DNA of 64,000 bases from Deltaproteobacteria bacterium (GTDB lineage: Bacteria > Myxococcota_A > UBA796 > UBA2385). Positions 45,450 through 54,741 of this stretch are shown piece by piece. Positions within the stretch are counted from its first letter, which is position 1. The number at the start of each line of letters is the position of its first letter. The DNA is taken from positions 1 through 64,000 of the forward strand of contig JAEUKK010000148.1 in assembly GCA_016792625.1 (NCBI GenBank), read 5' to 3'. A program made the position numbers and the translations under genes. A model generated the notes under the pieces. The model was not told the DNA's origin and did not search any database. It saw only the letters and a list, made by a program, of their open reading frames with translations.

Positions 45450-46264
45450 GCGCGCTGCCCGCCCACCAGCCCATCCCCTCGCTCTGCGCGCCTGGGCTGC
45501 TCGTCGCCCAGCTCGACGGCGCGCCCGCCGTCTGGCTGCTGCAGCTGCGCCGGCCGGCGCGCCGCAACGCCATCGACCCGGCCAACGCCGCCGCCCTGCT
45601 GGCCGCGGCCCAGGCTTTTGACGCCGATCCCGCCGCCGCGGTGGGGGTGCTCTGCGGCGCCGAGGGCAGCTTCTGCGCCGGCGCCGACCTGCAGGCCATC
45701 CACGAAGGTGACATGCACACGGTCGCTCCCGGCGAGGCCGGCCCGCTCGGGCCGACCCGGCTGCTGCTGCGCAAGCCGCTGATCGCCGCCATTGAGGGCC
45801 ACGCCGTCGCCGGCGGCCTCGAGCTGGCGCTCTGGTGTGACCTGCGCGTCGGCGCCGAGGATTGCACGCTGGGCGTCTTTTGTCGCCGCTTCGGCGTGCC
45901 GCTGGTCGACGGGGGCACCGCGCGGCTGCCCCGCCTCATCGGCCTGAGCCGCGCGCTGGACCTCATCCTCACCGGCCGCCCGGTGCGCGGCCCCGAGGCC
46001 TTGCAGATGGGCCTGCTGCACCGTTTGACGGCGCCCGGCGGCGCGCTCGCCGAGGCGGTGGCCCTGGCCACCGCGCTCTGCGCCCTGCCCCAAGAGACCA
46101 TGCGCAACGACCGCGAGGCGGCGATCCGCGGGCTAGAGCTGCCCTTTGGCGCGGCGCTGGACCTTGAGCTGGAGCTTGGCCTGCGCAGCCTCTCTGCCGA
46201 CACCCAGGCCGGCGCGGCCGCCTTCGTCGCCGGGGCCGGGCGCCACGGGGCGCCGCGCAGCTGA
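45446..46264 (+). CDS. Enoyl-CoA hydratase/isomerase (crotonase) family protein
   Basis: 272 residues of crotonase fold. Core motifs are RRPARRNAIDPANAAALLAA, GSFCAGADLQAIHEGD (oxyanion-hole CAGADL) and IAAIEGHAVAGGLELALWCDLRV, then FGVPLVDGGTARLPRLIG. The usual catalytic Glu of hydratases would sit in the VPLVDGGTARL region; here it reads DGG, so hydratase activity is uncertain and an isomerase or other crotonase activity is possible. It overlaps the preceding membrane-protein gene by four bases and is probably co-transcribed. Confidence 0.85.
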   Translation: MSALPAHQPIPSLCAPGLLVAQLDGAPAVWLLQLRRPARRNAIDPANAAALLAAAQAFDADPAAAVGVLCGAEGSFCAGADLQAIHEGDMHTVAPGEAGPLGPTRLLLRKPLIAAIEGHAVAGGLELALWCDLRVGAEDCTLGVFCRRFGVPLVDGGTARLPRLIGLSRALDLILTGRPVRGPEALQMGLLHRLTAPGGALAEAVALATALCALPQETMRNDREAAIRGLELPFGAALDLELELGLRSLSADTQAGAAAFVAGAGRHGAPRS

Positions 46265-46417
46265 CCCCGGGGGAGAGCGCGGGCCCGGCCCCGCCTCGCG
46301 CGCGCCAGCCGGACCGGAGCGCCGCCGCAGGCGGGTCGCGCAGCGACCAAGGGCGCAGCCCGCGCGCGCAGGGGCGGCGACCGGCGGCCCCGCCGCCGGG
46401 GGCGCCCAGAGGCCCCC
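46265..46417. other. Intergenic GC-rich stretch with hairpins, convergent genes
   Basis: Contains several G/C self-complementary stretches, for example GGCCCCGCCGCCGGGGGCGCC near 46386-46406, between two convergent genes. A bidirectional terminator is plausible. No coding signal seen. Confidence 0.4.
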
Positions 46418-47005
46418 CTAACTGTGCATGCGCAGCGGACGATCCGCGGGATTGCTGAGCAGCGCGGCCTCGTGGGCGGCGAGCAGATCGAGGCGGGCGA
46501 CCACCACCTCGCGGCCATAGCGCTCGCTCGCCAGCTCGACGTAGCCGTGGAAGTGGCGCGCCTCGCTGGCCAGCAGCGACTTGTACAGAGCGGCGAGGCG
46601 GGGCTCGCCGGCCGGGCCCAGCGCTTCGCTCAACAGCTTCATGCGCTCGCAGCTGCGGGCCTCGATGAGCGCGCAGCAGAGCAGCGTGTCGAGAAGGCGG
46701 TGGGGCTCATCTTTGCGGGCCGCGGCGAGCAGCGCGGGCGCGTAGGCCGAGGGCTCGAGGCGGGTGAAGCGAAGCCCCCGCTCGCGCAGAACACCCAGCA
46801 TCAGCTCAAAGTGGGCGAGCTCTTCGCGGGCGAGGGCGGAGAGGGGCTCCATCAGGCCCTCGTCTTCGACGTAGCGAAAGATGAGGTTCATGGCCGTGGA
46901 CGCGGCCTTCTTCTCGCAATGGGCGTGGTCGAGCAGCAGGCTCGGCAGGTCGGCGAGCGCGGCCTGGACCCAGGCGGGGTCGGTCGGGGCGGCGAGGTGG
47001 AGCAT
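46418..47005 (-). CDS. miaE: tRNA-(ms2io6A) hydroxylase-like diiron protein
   Basis: 195 codons. It is a helical diiron protein: LLLDHAHCEKKAASTAMNLIFRY (about 22-45) and LAREELAHFELMLGVLRERG (about 60-80) provide Glu/His ligands of the first half, and LIEARSCERMKLLSEAL with SEARHFHGYVELA the second. This matches MiaE, which hydroxylates the isopentenyl group of ms2i6A37 in tRNA using oxygen. The start at 47005 has GGAGGCCCC directly before it. Minus-strand CGATAACC about 40 bases upstream resembles the leader elements noted elsewhere. An upstream in-frame ATG at 47119 would overlap the divergent thioesterase gene. Confidence 0.85.
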   Translation of the reverse strand: MLHLAAPTDPAWVQAALADLPSLLLDHAHCEKKAASTAMNLIFRYVEDEGLMEPLSALAREELAHFELMLGVLRERGLRFTRLEPSAYAPALLAAARKDEPHRLLDTLLCCALIEARSCERMKLLSEALGPAGEPRLAALYKSLLASEARHFHGYVELASERYGREVVVARLDLLAAHEAALLSNPADRPLRMHS

Positions 47006-47112
47006 GGGGCCTCCGCGGGTGCGGCGCGGCCGGACCCAAGGGGCGCCGGTTATCGCGGGCCCCCCGCTCTGCCCGCTGGCGCGGCGCCCGCGCCCGTCTC
47101 GTCGAGGACAAC

Positions 47113-47538
47113 GTGCCACACGTGCATCGCCGCCATATTTACTATGACGACACCGACTTCACCGGCGTGGTCTACCACGCCAACTACTTGAAGTACTGCG
47201 AGCACGCCCGCGAGCACCTCGTCGGCGTGCCCACCTTGGTCGAGATGTGGCGCGGCGGAGGTGTCGGCTTTGCCGTCTACGAGGCCCATGTGCGCTTCCG
47301 GGCGCCGGCCCGCTACGGCGAAGAGATCGAGGTGCGGACGGTGATCAAGGCCGCCGGTGCCTGGCGCACGGTGTTTCAACAGGATGTGCACCATCCGGGC
47401 CAGGACCGCCCGCTGGTCGAGTGCGAGATCCACCTCGTCTGCGTCGACAAGGACGGCAAGCTCGTGCGCATGCCCGAGGACCTGGGCCCCCAGCTGCTCG
47501 CCGCGACCGGGCAAGACGAGGTCCCGCCCGCGCCTTGA
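47113..47538 (+). CDS. YbgC/FadM-type acyl-CoA thioesterase
   Basis: 141 residues of hotdog fold. The diagnostic block is YYDDTDFTGVVYHANYLKYCEHARE with the catalytic Asp at about 14. RAPARYGEEIEVRTVIKAAG and a KDGKLVRMPEDL end complete it. These thioesterases hydrolyse acyl-CoAs and are linked to envelope lipid homeostasis (Tol-Pal neighbours in some bacteria; no tol genes here). The start is GTG at 47113, preceded by GAGGACAAC. It is divergent from miaE. Confidence 0.85.
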   Translation: MPHVHRRHIYYDDTDFTGVVYHANYLKYCEHAREHLVGVPTLVEMWRGGGVGFAVYEAHVRFRAPARYGEEIEVRTVIKAAGAWRTVFQQDVHHPGQDRPLVECEIHLVCVDKDGKLVRMPEDLGPQLLAATGQDEVPPAP

Positions 47539-47607
47539 GCGCGCTCGACCGGCCCGAGCAGGGGGTTAGCGCGCCCCCAAAGCCGCCGCCGCGGCGAAGG
47601 AGCAGCC

Positions 47608-47934
47608 ATGGCCGTGACTGACATCGACGACAACACCTTCAAGGACGCCATCTCTGCTGAAGGCTGGGCGTTGGTCGACTTCTACGCGAGCTGGTGCGGC
47701 CCTTGCATCATGTTCAAGCCCATCTTCGAAGACATGAGCAAGCAGATCAGCAATGTGCGCTTCTACAAGCTCGACGGCGAGGTCAGCCCCGCGGCGCGCG
47801 CGACGGTGAAGATCCCCGGCCTGCCGTTCTTTGCGCTGTACAAAGACGGCGAGCTGGTCGAGGGGGTGGCGACCAGCAAAGAGGCCAAGCTGCGCGAGCT
47901 GCTCGACCGGCACGTCGGCGCGGGTGGCGCGTGA
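47608..47934 (+). CDS. Thioredoxin
   Basis: 108 residues with the thioredoxin active site WALVDFYASWCGPCIMFKPI (WCGPC near 28-32) and the cis-proline strand IPGLPFFALYKDGELV. It is a general disulfide reductant. GAAGGAGCAGCC before the ATG is a strong ribosome-binding site. GGTTAGCGC about 42 bases upstream resembles the leader elements. It overlaps the next small ORF by GTGA. Confidence 0.95.
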   Translation: MAVTDIDDNTFKDAISAEGWALVDFYASWCGPCIMFKPIFEDMSKQISNVRFYKLDGEVSPAARATVKIPGLPFFALYKDGELVEGVATSKEAKLRELLDRHVGAGGA

Positions 47935-48182
47935 AGGCGCCCGAGATCCGCCGGCTGAGCCTCAGCCATGACCGGGCGGCCCTGCAGAGCGCCGTCGCCG
48001 CCGTGATGGCGGGCGGCGAGCCGCCGATCAGCGTCGAGGGCGACCGCGACGAGGGCGAGCACCTCACCCACCTCATGCTCGCGCTGCGCGTGCTCGAGCG
48101 GATCGATGAGGGCCTCGCGCACAAGGACGCCTTCCGCGAGGTGATGGGCGCGGTGCGGGACGTGCTCACCGACGCCGACTGA
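47931..48182 (+). CDS. Small protein translationally coupled to thioredoxin
   Basis: 83 residues starting with GTG at 47931, which overlaps the thioredoxin stop (GTGA). It is acidic and helical (EHLTHLMLALRVLERIDEGLAHKDAFREVMGAVRDVL). No cysteine, signal peptide or known motif is seen. Coupling suggests a partner of the thioredoxin or simple operon linkage. Codon usage matches neighbouring genes. It is too short to assign by eye. Confidence 0.55.
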   Translation: MKAPEIRRLSLSHDRAALQSAVAAVMAGGEPPISVEGDRDEGEHLTHLMLALRVLERIDEGLAHKDAFREVMGAVRDVLTDAD

Positions 48183-48254
48183 GCGACCCGCCGCCCGGGC
48201 CCAGGCGGGGCCCAGGAAGGATCCGTGTGGGGTCACAGCGCGGCCCGCGTCCGC

Positions 48255-48260
48255 TACGTT
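48255..48260 (+). promoter_or_regulatory. Putative -10 element TACGTT
   Basis: TACGTT in CCGCTACGTTGGCC, 23 bases before the ATG of the large lipoprotein gene. Confidence 0.35.
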
Positions 48261-48283
48261 GGCCGCTCCTCCGAGGAGCACCC

Positions 48284-51200
48284 ATGAGCCGACGCGCCGC
48301 CCTGCTGCCCACATCCCTGCTGTTCACCCTCGCCGCCTGTGTGGGCGGCGAAAAAGACCCCGCTGACGGCGACTCGACCGATGGGGGCGCCGATGGGGCG
48401 GCCGATGGCGGCGCAGCGGACGGCGGCGCGGACGGTGGTGGGGGTGGTACGGTCCGGGCCCAAGCCCGGGTGCAGCTGCAGGTGCAGCTGCCCGACGGGG
48501 GAAGCCTGCCCTTGGTGGGCGCCGAGGTGGCGCTTGGGGCCGAGGGGCCGCCCGCCGATGGCGTCTACCCCTGCGTGGATGACGACCTGGACGGCGTGGT
48601 GAGCTGCGCGGCCGAGGTCGACGCGCGGGCGACCAGCCTCGTCGCCTGCTGGCGCAGCCCCGAGGGCGCAGAGGGCTGCGCCGAGCCGGTGGCCTTCGAC
48701 GGCGCCACCGTCGCCAGCCGGGCCGAAGAGGGCACCGGCCGCGTCGCTCCCGTCGAGATTCACCCCGAGATCGTCGCCCCCGACACCGCGGTCTGGGGCA
48801 AGATGACCCTGGCCGACGGCTTCCGCACCTACTCCTGCCTCGGCCAACCCGAGCTCTGCACCGACAAGCCCACGGTATCGGTGCGTGGCCCCGATGGCGG
48901 TTCGAGTCGCCCCGTCCCTGTGGGTCGCGGCGGCGAGTACCTGCTTGGCCTCAGCGGCGAGGCCCGCCCCGCCGAGGCGACCCTCGCGGTGGAGATCGGC
49001 GAGAGCGGCCCGCTGACCGCCTACCCCGCGCCCGCGGGCGGCGAGCAGGGCCTGATGCTCAACGAGCCCGCCCTGCAGATCTGGGCCGAGGTGCTCGAGG
49101 TTGACGCGGGGACGGTGCGGATCGGGCTGCGGGCCGAGACCCGGGCGCTCGGTCGCGAGGGCGTGGTGCGGGCCGAGGTGCCCGTCACCGAGCTGCGCGT
49201 CGTGGCCACGCCGAACTGGCGCGGGTCCGCCGAGCTGACCGAAGAGGGCGTGCTCTGGACCGCTGACCCCGAGGCGCCCAGCCAGGCGCTCAAGGTCTGC
49301 GCGGCCCGCGGCTATGCCACCGCCTGCGCGCCGGTGGTGCGGCTGCTCACCGACGGCGCGGGCGGGGTCCGCCTCGCGGGCGACAACCCCACCCAGGCCT
49401 ACGCGGCGGTCGGGGCCGACGGCGAGCCGGTCGAGGGCGCGCGCATCTCGGTCCCCTCCAACCCCAAGGACCTATTCCTCGCCACCCCGGCCGACGAGGC
49501 CGGTGAGGCCTATCTCGACGGCCCGGTGAACCCACGGTCGGTCTGGGCCTGGGCGCCGGGGCACGCGCCTGGGATGATCTACGATGAGGGTGGGGAGCCG
49601 GGGATGCGCGCCGAGGCGACCCCCATCCGCCTCGTGCCGACCTACACCGACGCCGAGCTCGTCGCGACCGACGTGCGCGGGGGCATCAACTACGCCACCG
49701 CCGACGGGCGCCTGAGCTTCACGCTGCCCACCGACAGCCTGATGGACGACGCCGGCCTCGTTCGCCGCCCCTACAAGGTGCGCCTCGCCGTCGTCGATCC
49801 CGGGGAGACCCACCCCACCCCGCTCGACATCACCGAGCGGGAGCTCTCGGTGCTCACGCCCAAGATCAGCGTCTACATCGGTTTTGAAGAGGAGGACGGC
49901 CGCCCGATCGTCGCCCGCTTCAACTCCGAGGTGAGCGCGCCGACCTTGAACGCCACCTTCGCCGACGGCTCGAGCCTGCCCGAGAAGATGCCCAGCTTCG
50001 GCCTGCAGCCCAGCGACCGCTCCTCGTGGACCCGGAACGTGGGCCTGGCCGACCCCGCGGGCGGCGGCAGCTTCAACCTGACCATCCCCCAGCCCGGCTG
50101 GCACTTGGTGGCCGAAGAGTACGACCCCGGCCACTGCGTGGCCGTCTATGTCGACGAGCAGGCGGGCTATGACACGCTGTGGTTCGACTGGGACGACCCG
50201 TTTAGCGCCGCGGCGGGCTCGGGCTCCATCCGCATCCGCAGCAACCCGGTCCTGCTCTACAACCTGCCCGACTGGGCCGATGTCGACGTGACCCTGGGCA
50301 ACAAGTACGGGCCCGACCTGGGCATGCCCGAGGCCTCGGCCTCGCTGCGGGCGACCGCCCCGGGCCGCCGCATCTCACTCTACGACGAGCCGGTGCGCGG
50401 GATGGAGGACTGCCCCGCGGTCACCCTGCCCACGGTGCCCACCCTGCCGAGCGATGACCACTTCTTCACCCGGATGCGGCTCGGAGAGGTCACGGTCAGC
50501 GGCACGACCTATACCGCTGACCAGCTCGCCCAGGGCTACTACGACACCATCGACCCCAGCGGCCTCTCGACCACGCTCACCGACTGGAAGGCCAACGCCT
50601 GCGCCTGGCCGGCCAGCCCCGGCGACGCGCACGCCACCTACCAGAACCTGGGTGACCTCGGTTTTGTGCGCGATATGTACAGCTACACTGACCCGGCCAC
50701 GGGCAATGTGTGTATGTATGTGACCAATTACGACAGCTTCGCCGCCTGGGGTGCCGGCGCGGCCATCGCCACCGTGGCGATGGAGTGGAGCCCAGCACCC
50801 GGGGTCACCAGCCCCACGGCCCCGAAGTACACCAAGTTCTATGTCTTCTCGGCCGACGGCAACAGCCGCCTGCTGAGCGCCGACCTGGACGGCAACGGCA
50901 GCCGCGCCGTCCCCCAGCTGTGCATGAACTGCCATGGCGGCGACAACCCCTCGGCCTACGACATCGCACAGAACGGCTGGCCCAACCAAGGCGACGTGGG
51001 GGCGCGCTTTTTGCCCTTCGACCCCGCCGCCTATGGCTACCTGCACAGCATCGCGCCGGGCGTGCCCTCGGGCCTGACCCGGGCCGACCAAGAGGACGAC
51101 CTACGCGCGCTGAACGAAGATGTGCTGAGCACCGCGGTAGACCCCGAGACCCGGGCGCTGATCCACCTCTGGTACGGCAGCACGGCGACCAGCTCCAATA

Positions 51201-51547
51201 CGCTGCCCGCGGTCGCGGCCAACCCCCACGCCGTGCCGACCGCCTGGGGCGGCTCTCCGACCGACCGAGAAGCCTGGGTCGAGGTCGTACAGCCGCGCTG
51301 CCTGCTCTGCCACATGAGCCTGAACGACAACTGGGACTGGGACGCGCCCGGCGAGCTCGCCGGCTGGGGGAACTACATCCACACCCTGGTGAGCGAGAAC
51401 CGGATGATGCCCCACGCCCGGCGCCCCTTCCAGAACCTCTACAGCAGCCGCTACCCCCACGAGACCACCGTGCTGGAGGACTTCTTCTACGCGCGGGGTG
51501 GCTGGACCGACCCGAGCACCGGCGACCCTCTGGAGTGCAGCTTCTAA
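48284..51547 (+). CDS. Large lipoprotein with two CxxCH haem motifs
   Basis: 1087 residues. The signal peptide ends in LAACVGG, followed by an acidic GAD/DGG tether (about 26-55). The bulk is beta-rich, with repeated sandwich-like segments (VRAQARVQLQVQL, VSVRGPDGGSSRPVPVG, LRVVATPNWRGS). Near the C terminus are two haem-c-type motifs: CMNCH at 880-884 and CLLCH at 1006-1010, with the intervening region looking like a globular cytochrome-like domain. Two motifs suggest a diheme domain that could accept electrons at the outer membrane. Methionine or histidine axial ligands cannot be assigned by eye. CCGAGGAGCACCC precedes the ATG; an upstream in-frame ATG at 48227 is less likely. Confidence 0.75.
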   Translation: MSRRAALLPTSLLFTLAACVGGEKDPADGDSTDGGADGAADGGAADGGADGGGGGTVRAQARVQLQVQLPDGGSLPLVGAEVALGAEGPPADGVYPCVDDDLDGVVSCAAEVDARATSLVACWRSPEGAEGCAEPVAFDGATVASRAEEGTGRVAPVEIHPEIVAPDTAVWGKMTLADGFRTYSCLGQPELCTDKPTVSVRGPDGGSSRPVPVGRGGEYLLGLSGEARPAEATLAVEIGESGPLTAYPAPAGGEQGLMLNEPALQIWAEVLEVDAGTVRIGLRAETRALGREGVVRAEVPVTELRVVATPNWRGSAELTEEGVLWTADPEAPSQALKVCAARGYATACAPVVRLLTDGAGGVRLAGDNPTQAYAAVGADGEPVEGARISVPSNPKDLFLATPADEAGEAYLDGPVNPRSVWAWAPGHAPGMIYDEGGEPGMRAEATPIRLVPTYTDAELVATDVRGGINYATADGRLSFTLPTDSLMDDAGLVRRPYKVRLAVVDPGETHPTPLDITERELSVLTPKISVYIGFEEEDGRPIVARFNSEVSAPTLNATFADGSSLPEKMPSFGLQPSDRSSWTRNVGLADPAGGGSFNLTIPQPGWHLVAEEYDPGHCVAVYVDEQAGYDTLWFDWDDPFSAAAGSGSIRIRSNPVLLYNLPDWADVDVTLGNKYGPDLGMPEASASLRATAPGRRISLYDEPVRGMEDCPAVTLPTVPTLPSDDHFFTRMRLGEVTVSGTTYTADQLAQGYYDTIDPSGLSTTLTDWKANACAWPASPGDAHATYQNLGDLGFVRDMYSYTDPATGNVCMYVTNYDSFAAWGAGAAIATVAMEWSPAPGVTSPTAPKYTKFYVFSADGNSRLLSADLDGNGSRAVPQLCMNCHGGDNPSAYDIAQNGWPNQGDVGARFLPFDPAAYGYLHSIAPGVPSGLTRADQEDDLRALNEDVLSTAVDPETRALIHLWYGSTATSSNTLPAVAANPHAVPTAWGGSPTDREAWVEVVQPRCLLCHMSLNDNWDWDAPGELAGWGNYIHTLVSENRMMPHARRPFQNLYSSRYPHETTVLEDFFYARGGWTDPSTGDPLECSF
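48366..48446 (+). repeat. GAT-GGC-GCN coding repeat (GAD/DGG tether)
   Basis: Degenerate short repeats encoding Asp-Gly-Ala and Asp-Gly-Gly units after the lipobox of the large lipoprotein. Confidence 0.75.
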
Positions 51548-51581
51548 GCAAGGCGGGGCGGGTGCTTCGGCCCGCCGCCGC

Positions 51582-52973
51582 TCAGGCGGGGCCCGGCACC
51601 ACCCGGGTGCCGCCGCTGCGGGCCACCGACCACAAGCGCAGCAGCAGCAGCCCGGCGACCACGGCGAGGCCGAGCGCCAAGCCGAGCCAGACGCCCACGG
51701 CGCCCAGCTCCCCCCGGGTGGCCAGCGCCCAGCCCAGCGGCAGGCCGAGCACCCAATACCCGAGCAGGTTGGCCAACGAGGGCCAACGGGTATCACCTGC
51801 CCCGCGCAGCACACCAAAGGTGCTGGCCTGCACCCCATCGAAGAGCTGGAAGGCGGCGGCGATGGGCAGGATGGTGGCGCCGACCGCCAGCACCGCCACG
51901 TCAGACGAGAACAGGCTGAGGATGGGCGTGGTCAGCGTATAGAGCGCGGCACCGCAGCCGAGCATCCACAGGGCGGCCATGGCGACGGCGAGCCAGCCCG
52001 CCGCCTGCCAACGGTGCCCGGCGCCGAGCAGGTTGCCCACCCGGGTCGAGGCCGCGCCGCCGATGCCGAGCGGCACCATGAACGTGAAGCTCGCCAAAGA
52101 GAGCGCGATGGTGTGGGCGGCCAGGGCGGTGGCCCCGGTGGTGCCGACCATGAGGCCCGCGACGTTGAAGGCCCAGGCCTCGAGCGCCACCTGCACCGCC
52201 ACCGGCAAGCAGAGGGCGAGCACCAGCCGCAGCTCGGCCGCCTGCAGGAGGGTGGCGCGCCCGGCCCAGGCCCCGCGCAGCGCCGGGCCGCTGAGCGCCG
52301 CCATCACGAGCAGCATGCTGAGCTCGACGGCGGTGGTGGCCATGGCGACGCCGTTGCCGCCGAGCGCAGGCACCTGCAGGGGGCCCCAGGACAGGCCCTG
52401 CACGAGGCTCAGGTCGAGCGCGAGGTTGACCACATTGCCGACCACCACGCAGAGCATGGGCAAGCGCATGCGCCCCTGGCCCTGGTGGTAGCGGGTCAAC
52501 AGGCTGTAGAACAGCACGAAGGGCACGCCAATGGCCCGGATGACGCTGTAGTCGTGGGCGCCGGGGATGATCTCGGCGGGCTGGCCGAGCAGGGCCAGCC
52601 CGGGGCCAGCGAGCAGGTGCCCGCCGGCGATCGGCGCGCTGATCAGCAGGGTCAGCAGGACGCCCCGCCCCAGGGTCTGCTCGCCGCGCGCGTGGTCGCC
52701 TGCGCCCCAGGCCTGGGCGAACAGCGGGTCGAGGCCGTGCAGCGCGCCGAGGCCGAGCAGGGTGAGCGAGAAGCTCCACGTGCGGCCGGCGCCCACCACC
52801 GCGAGCACATGCTCGCCGGCGCGACCGGCGACGATGACGTCGACCAGGCCCATCGACATGAGCCCGACCTGCCCGAGCACCACCGGCCAAGCGAGCCCCG
52901 CGAGGCGCCGGGCCTCGCCCGAGATGGTGGGCTCGACCGGCACCACCACCTCCACCGCGCCGCCCCCAGCCAT
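51582..52973 (-). CDS. MATE-family multidrug/sodium antiporter
   Basis: 463 residues with about twelve membrane helices. Family features are LAWPVVLGQVGLMSMGLVDVIVAGR in the first helices, the AQAWGAGDHARGEQTLGRG loop, LPVAVQVALEAWAFNVAGLMVG, and GGAASTRVGNLLGAGHRWQAA mirroring the first half, as in NorM/DinF type MATE proteins. These export drugs or cationic compounds using Na+ or H+. The ATG at 52973 has a weak GGGGGTGG box. Convergent with the large lipoprotein gene upstream. Confidence 0.92.
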   Translation of the reverse strand: MAGGGAVEVVVPVEPTISGEARRLAGLAWPVVLGQVGLMSMGLVDVIVAGRAGEHVLAVVGAGRTWSFSLTLLGLGALHGLDPLFAQAWGAGDHARGEQTLGRGVLLTLLISAPIAGGHLLAGPGLALLGQPAEIIPGAHDYSVIRAIGVPFVLFYSLLTRYHQGQGRMRLPMLCVVVGNVVNLALDLSLVQGLSWGPLQVPALGGNGVAMATTAVELSMLLVMAALSGPALRGAWAGRATLLQAAELRLVLALCLPVAVQVALEAWAFNVAGLMVGTTGATALAAHTIALSLASFTFMVPLGIGGAASTRVGNLLGAGHRWQAAGWLAVAMAALWMLGCGAALYTLTTPILSLFSSDVAVLAVGATILPIAAAFQLFDGVQASTFGVLRGAGDTRWPSLANLLGYWVLGLPLGWALATRGELGAVGVWLGLALGLAVVAGLLLLRLWSVARSGGTRVVPGPA

Positions 52974-53158
52974 CGACCACCCCCGGGCCGCGGGTAGCCA
53001 AGGCGACAGAGGGCGGCAAGGTGGCTGGGCTGGACGCGGGGCCCCGGGCCGGCAACAGTGCCCTCGTACAGACCGCAGCCGGCGGTTAGCCCCAGGCGGT
53101 TGCCTCCGCTGCGACCCCCCACCTGCCGTCGGGCGCCCGCCGCCCCCGGAGGCCCCCG

Positions 53159-54592
53159 ATGCCCGCTCGCTCGCTTCGCGCCCTCCCCCTGCTGCTCCTC
53201 GGCGCGTGCCGCGGCGACTACGACGTCAAGGGCCTGCCCGACCCCAACGACCAGGGCCCGGCCATCGAGGTCAACCCCGACTCCCTCGACTTCGGCGGCG
53301 TGCGCATGGGCGAGAGCGCCGAGCTCTCCTTCACTATCCGCAGCGTGGGCAGCGCCGCCCTCGAGATCGGCGCCCTCCAGCTCCAAGCGCCCCGCAGCTA
53401 CTCCATCGTCAACACCGCCGATGGCGCCCTGCTGGCCCCGGGCGACGAGGCGACGGTGGTGGTGGGCTATGCGCCAGGGGCAGAGGCCGAGAGCGGCCAG
53501 ATCATCGTGCCCTCCAATGATCCCAGCGCGCCCGAGACCCCGGTGCTGCTCAACGGCAACGGCCAGTTCCCGCTGCTGCGCATCGACCCGAACCCGCTCG
53601 ACTTTGGCTACACCGAGACGGGCACATCTGAGACGCTGCCGCTCAGCTTCATCAACGAGGGCGGCGAAGACCTCGTGATCAGCGCGGCGACGATCATCGG
53701 CGAGGGCTTCTCGGGCAGCTTCGCCGGCCCCATCACCGTCGCGCCGGGCGATCTGGTCGAGATGGACGTCACCTTCGCGCCGCTGCTCGACGCGGTCTAC
53801 AGCGGCGAGGTCTGGGTCGAGAGCAACGCGCCGTCGACGCCGACCCGCGGCAGCCTGCTCGGCTCCTCGGTGCAGCGGCCGGTCGCGATCTGCGAGGCCG
53901 ACCCCGACGAGATCTTCGCGATCTACGAGACCACGACCTGGATCGGCCACGACAGCTACGACCCCTCGGGCCTCGAGCTCGTCGACTACGAGTGGTCGCT
54001 CATCTCGAAGCCGACCGGCAGCGCCGCGAGCATGCCCGCCGGGCTGGCCGACCGCGCTGGCTTCCGGCCCGACCTGGTGGGCACCTACGTAGCCGAGCTG
54101 GTGGTCACCAACGAGCGCGGCGAGAGCTCGCTGCCCTGCGTGGCCACCCTCGAAGCGGTGCCCAGCTCTGACCTCTGGGTCGAGCTCTACTGGGGCACCA
54201 ACAACGACGACATGGACCTGCACCTCACCGTGGACGGCGGTGGGCTGACAAGCGACGCCGATTGTTACTACGGCAACTGCGCGGGCTCGAGCTTGGACTG
54301 GGGCGTGTCGGGCGCGACCGAAGATGACCCGAGCCTCGACATCGACGACATCCCCGGCACCGGCCCCGAGAACATCAACATCTTCCGGCCGCACGACGGC
54401 GCCTTCTACACCGTCTACGTGCATGACTACACGGGCAGCACGCCTGACTTCCGGGGCGACAACGAGGTCACAGTCAACATCTACATCGCCGGCGAGCTCG
54501 AGTTCACCGACACGCGGATGATCAGCGGCGACGGGGAGTACGTGCCCTTCGCCAACATCGACTGGGACAGCCGGAGCGTCGGCGGCCTCTGA
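53159..54592 (+). CDS. Choice-of-anchor lipoprotein with two ASH-like domains
   Basis: 477 residues. The signal peptide ends in LLLGAC. Two ASPM-SPD2-Hydin-like (choice-of-anchor D) domains follow: IEVNPDSLDFGGVRMGESAEL with a later PGDEATVVVGYAPG, then LRIDPNPLDFGYTETGTSETL with PGDLVEMDVTFAP. A PKD-like segment (DPSGLELVDYEWSLISKPTGS) is next. The last 120 residues (DLWVELYWGTNNDDMDLHLTV ... ) resemble a DUF2135-like acidic beta domain with a single Cys pair (DCYYGNC). It is a surface or periplasmic scaffold. CGGAGGCCCCCG precedes the ATG; GGCGGTTAGCC lies about 70 bases upstream. Confidence 0.75.
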   Translation: MPARSLRALPLLLLGACRGDYDVKGLPDPNDQGPAIEVNPDSLDFGGVRMGESAELSFTIRSVGSAALEIGALQLQAPRSYSIVNTADGALLAPGDEATVVVGYAPGAEAESGQIIVPSNDPSAPETPVLLNGNGQFPLLRIDPNPLDFGYTETGTSETLPLSFINEGGEDLVISAATIIGEGFSGSFAGPITVAPGDLVEMDVTFAPLLDAVYSGEVWVESNAPSTPTRGSLLGSSVQRPVAICEADPDEIFAIYETTTWIGHDSYDPSGLELVDYEWSLISKPTGSAASMPAGLADRAGFRPDLVGTYVAELVVTNERGESSLPCVATLEAVPSSDLWVELYWGTNNDDMDLHLTVDGGGLTSDADCYYGNCAGSSLDWGVSGATEDDPSLDIDDIPGTGPENINIFRPHDGAFYTVYVHDYTGSTPDFRGDNEVTVNIYIAGELEFTDTRMISGDGEYVPFANIDWDSRSVGGL

Positions 54593-54741
54593 GGCGCCCC
54601 AGGGCATCCTCGGCGCTCACCTCGCTGTCACGCGGGAGCGCGCTGCGATAAGCCGGCCGAACCCCGGGCGCCGGCCCGGCGGGGAGGGGTGCTCAACCCT
54701 CCCCCGCCCTCACCACGGCGCCCCCGACCTTCGGAGACACC

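Noticed and set aside
48896-48912. GGTTCGAGTC-like motif recalling a tRNA T-arm
   Set aside because: It lies inside the lipoprotein coding sequence and no acceptor, D or anticodon arm can be paired around it.
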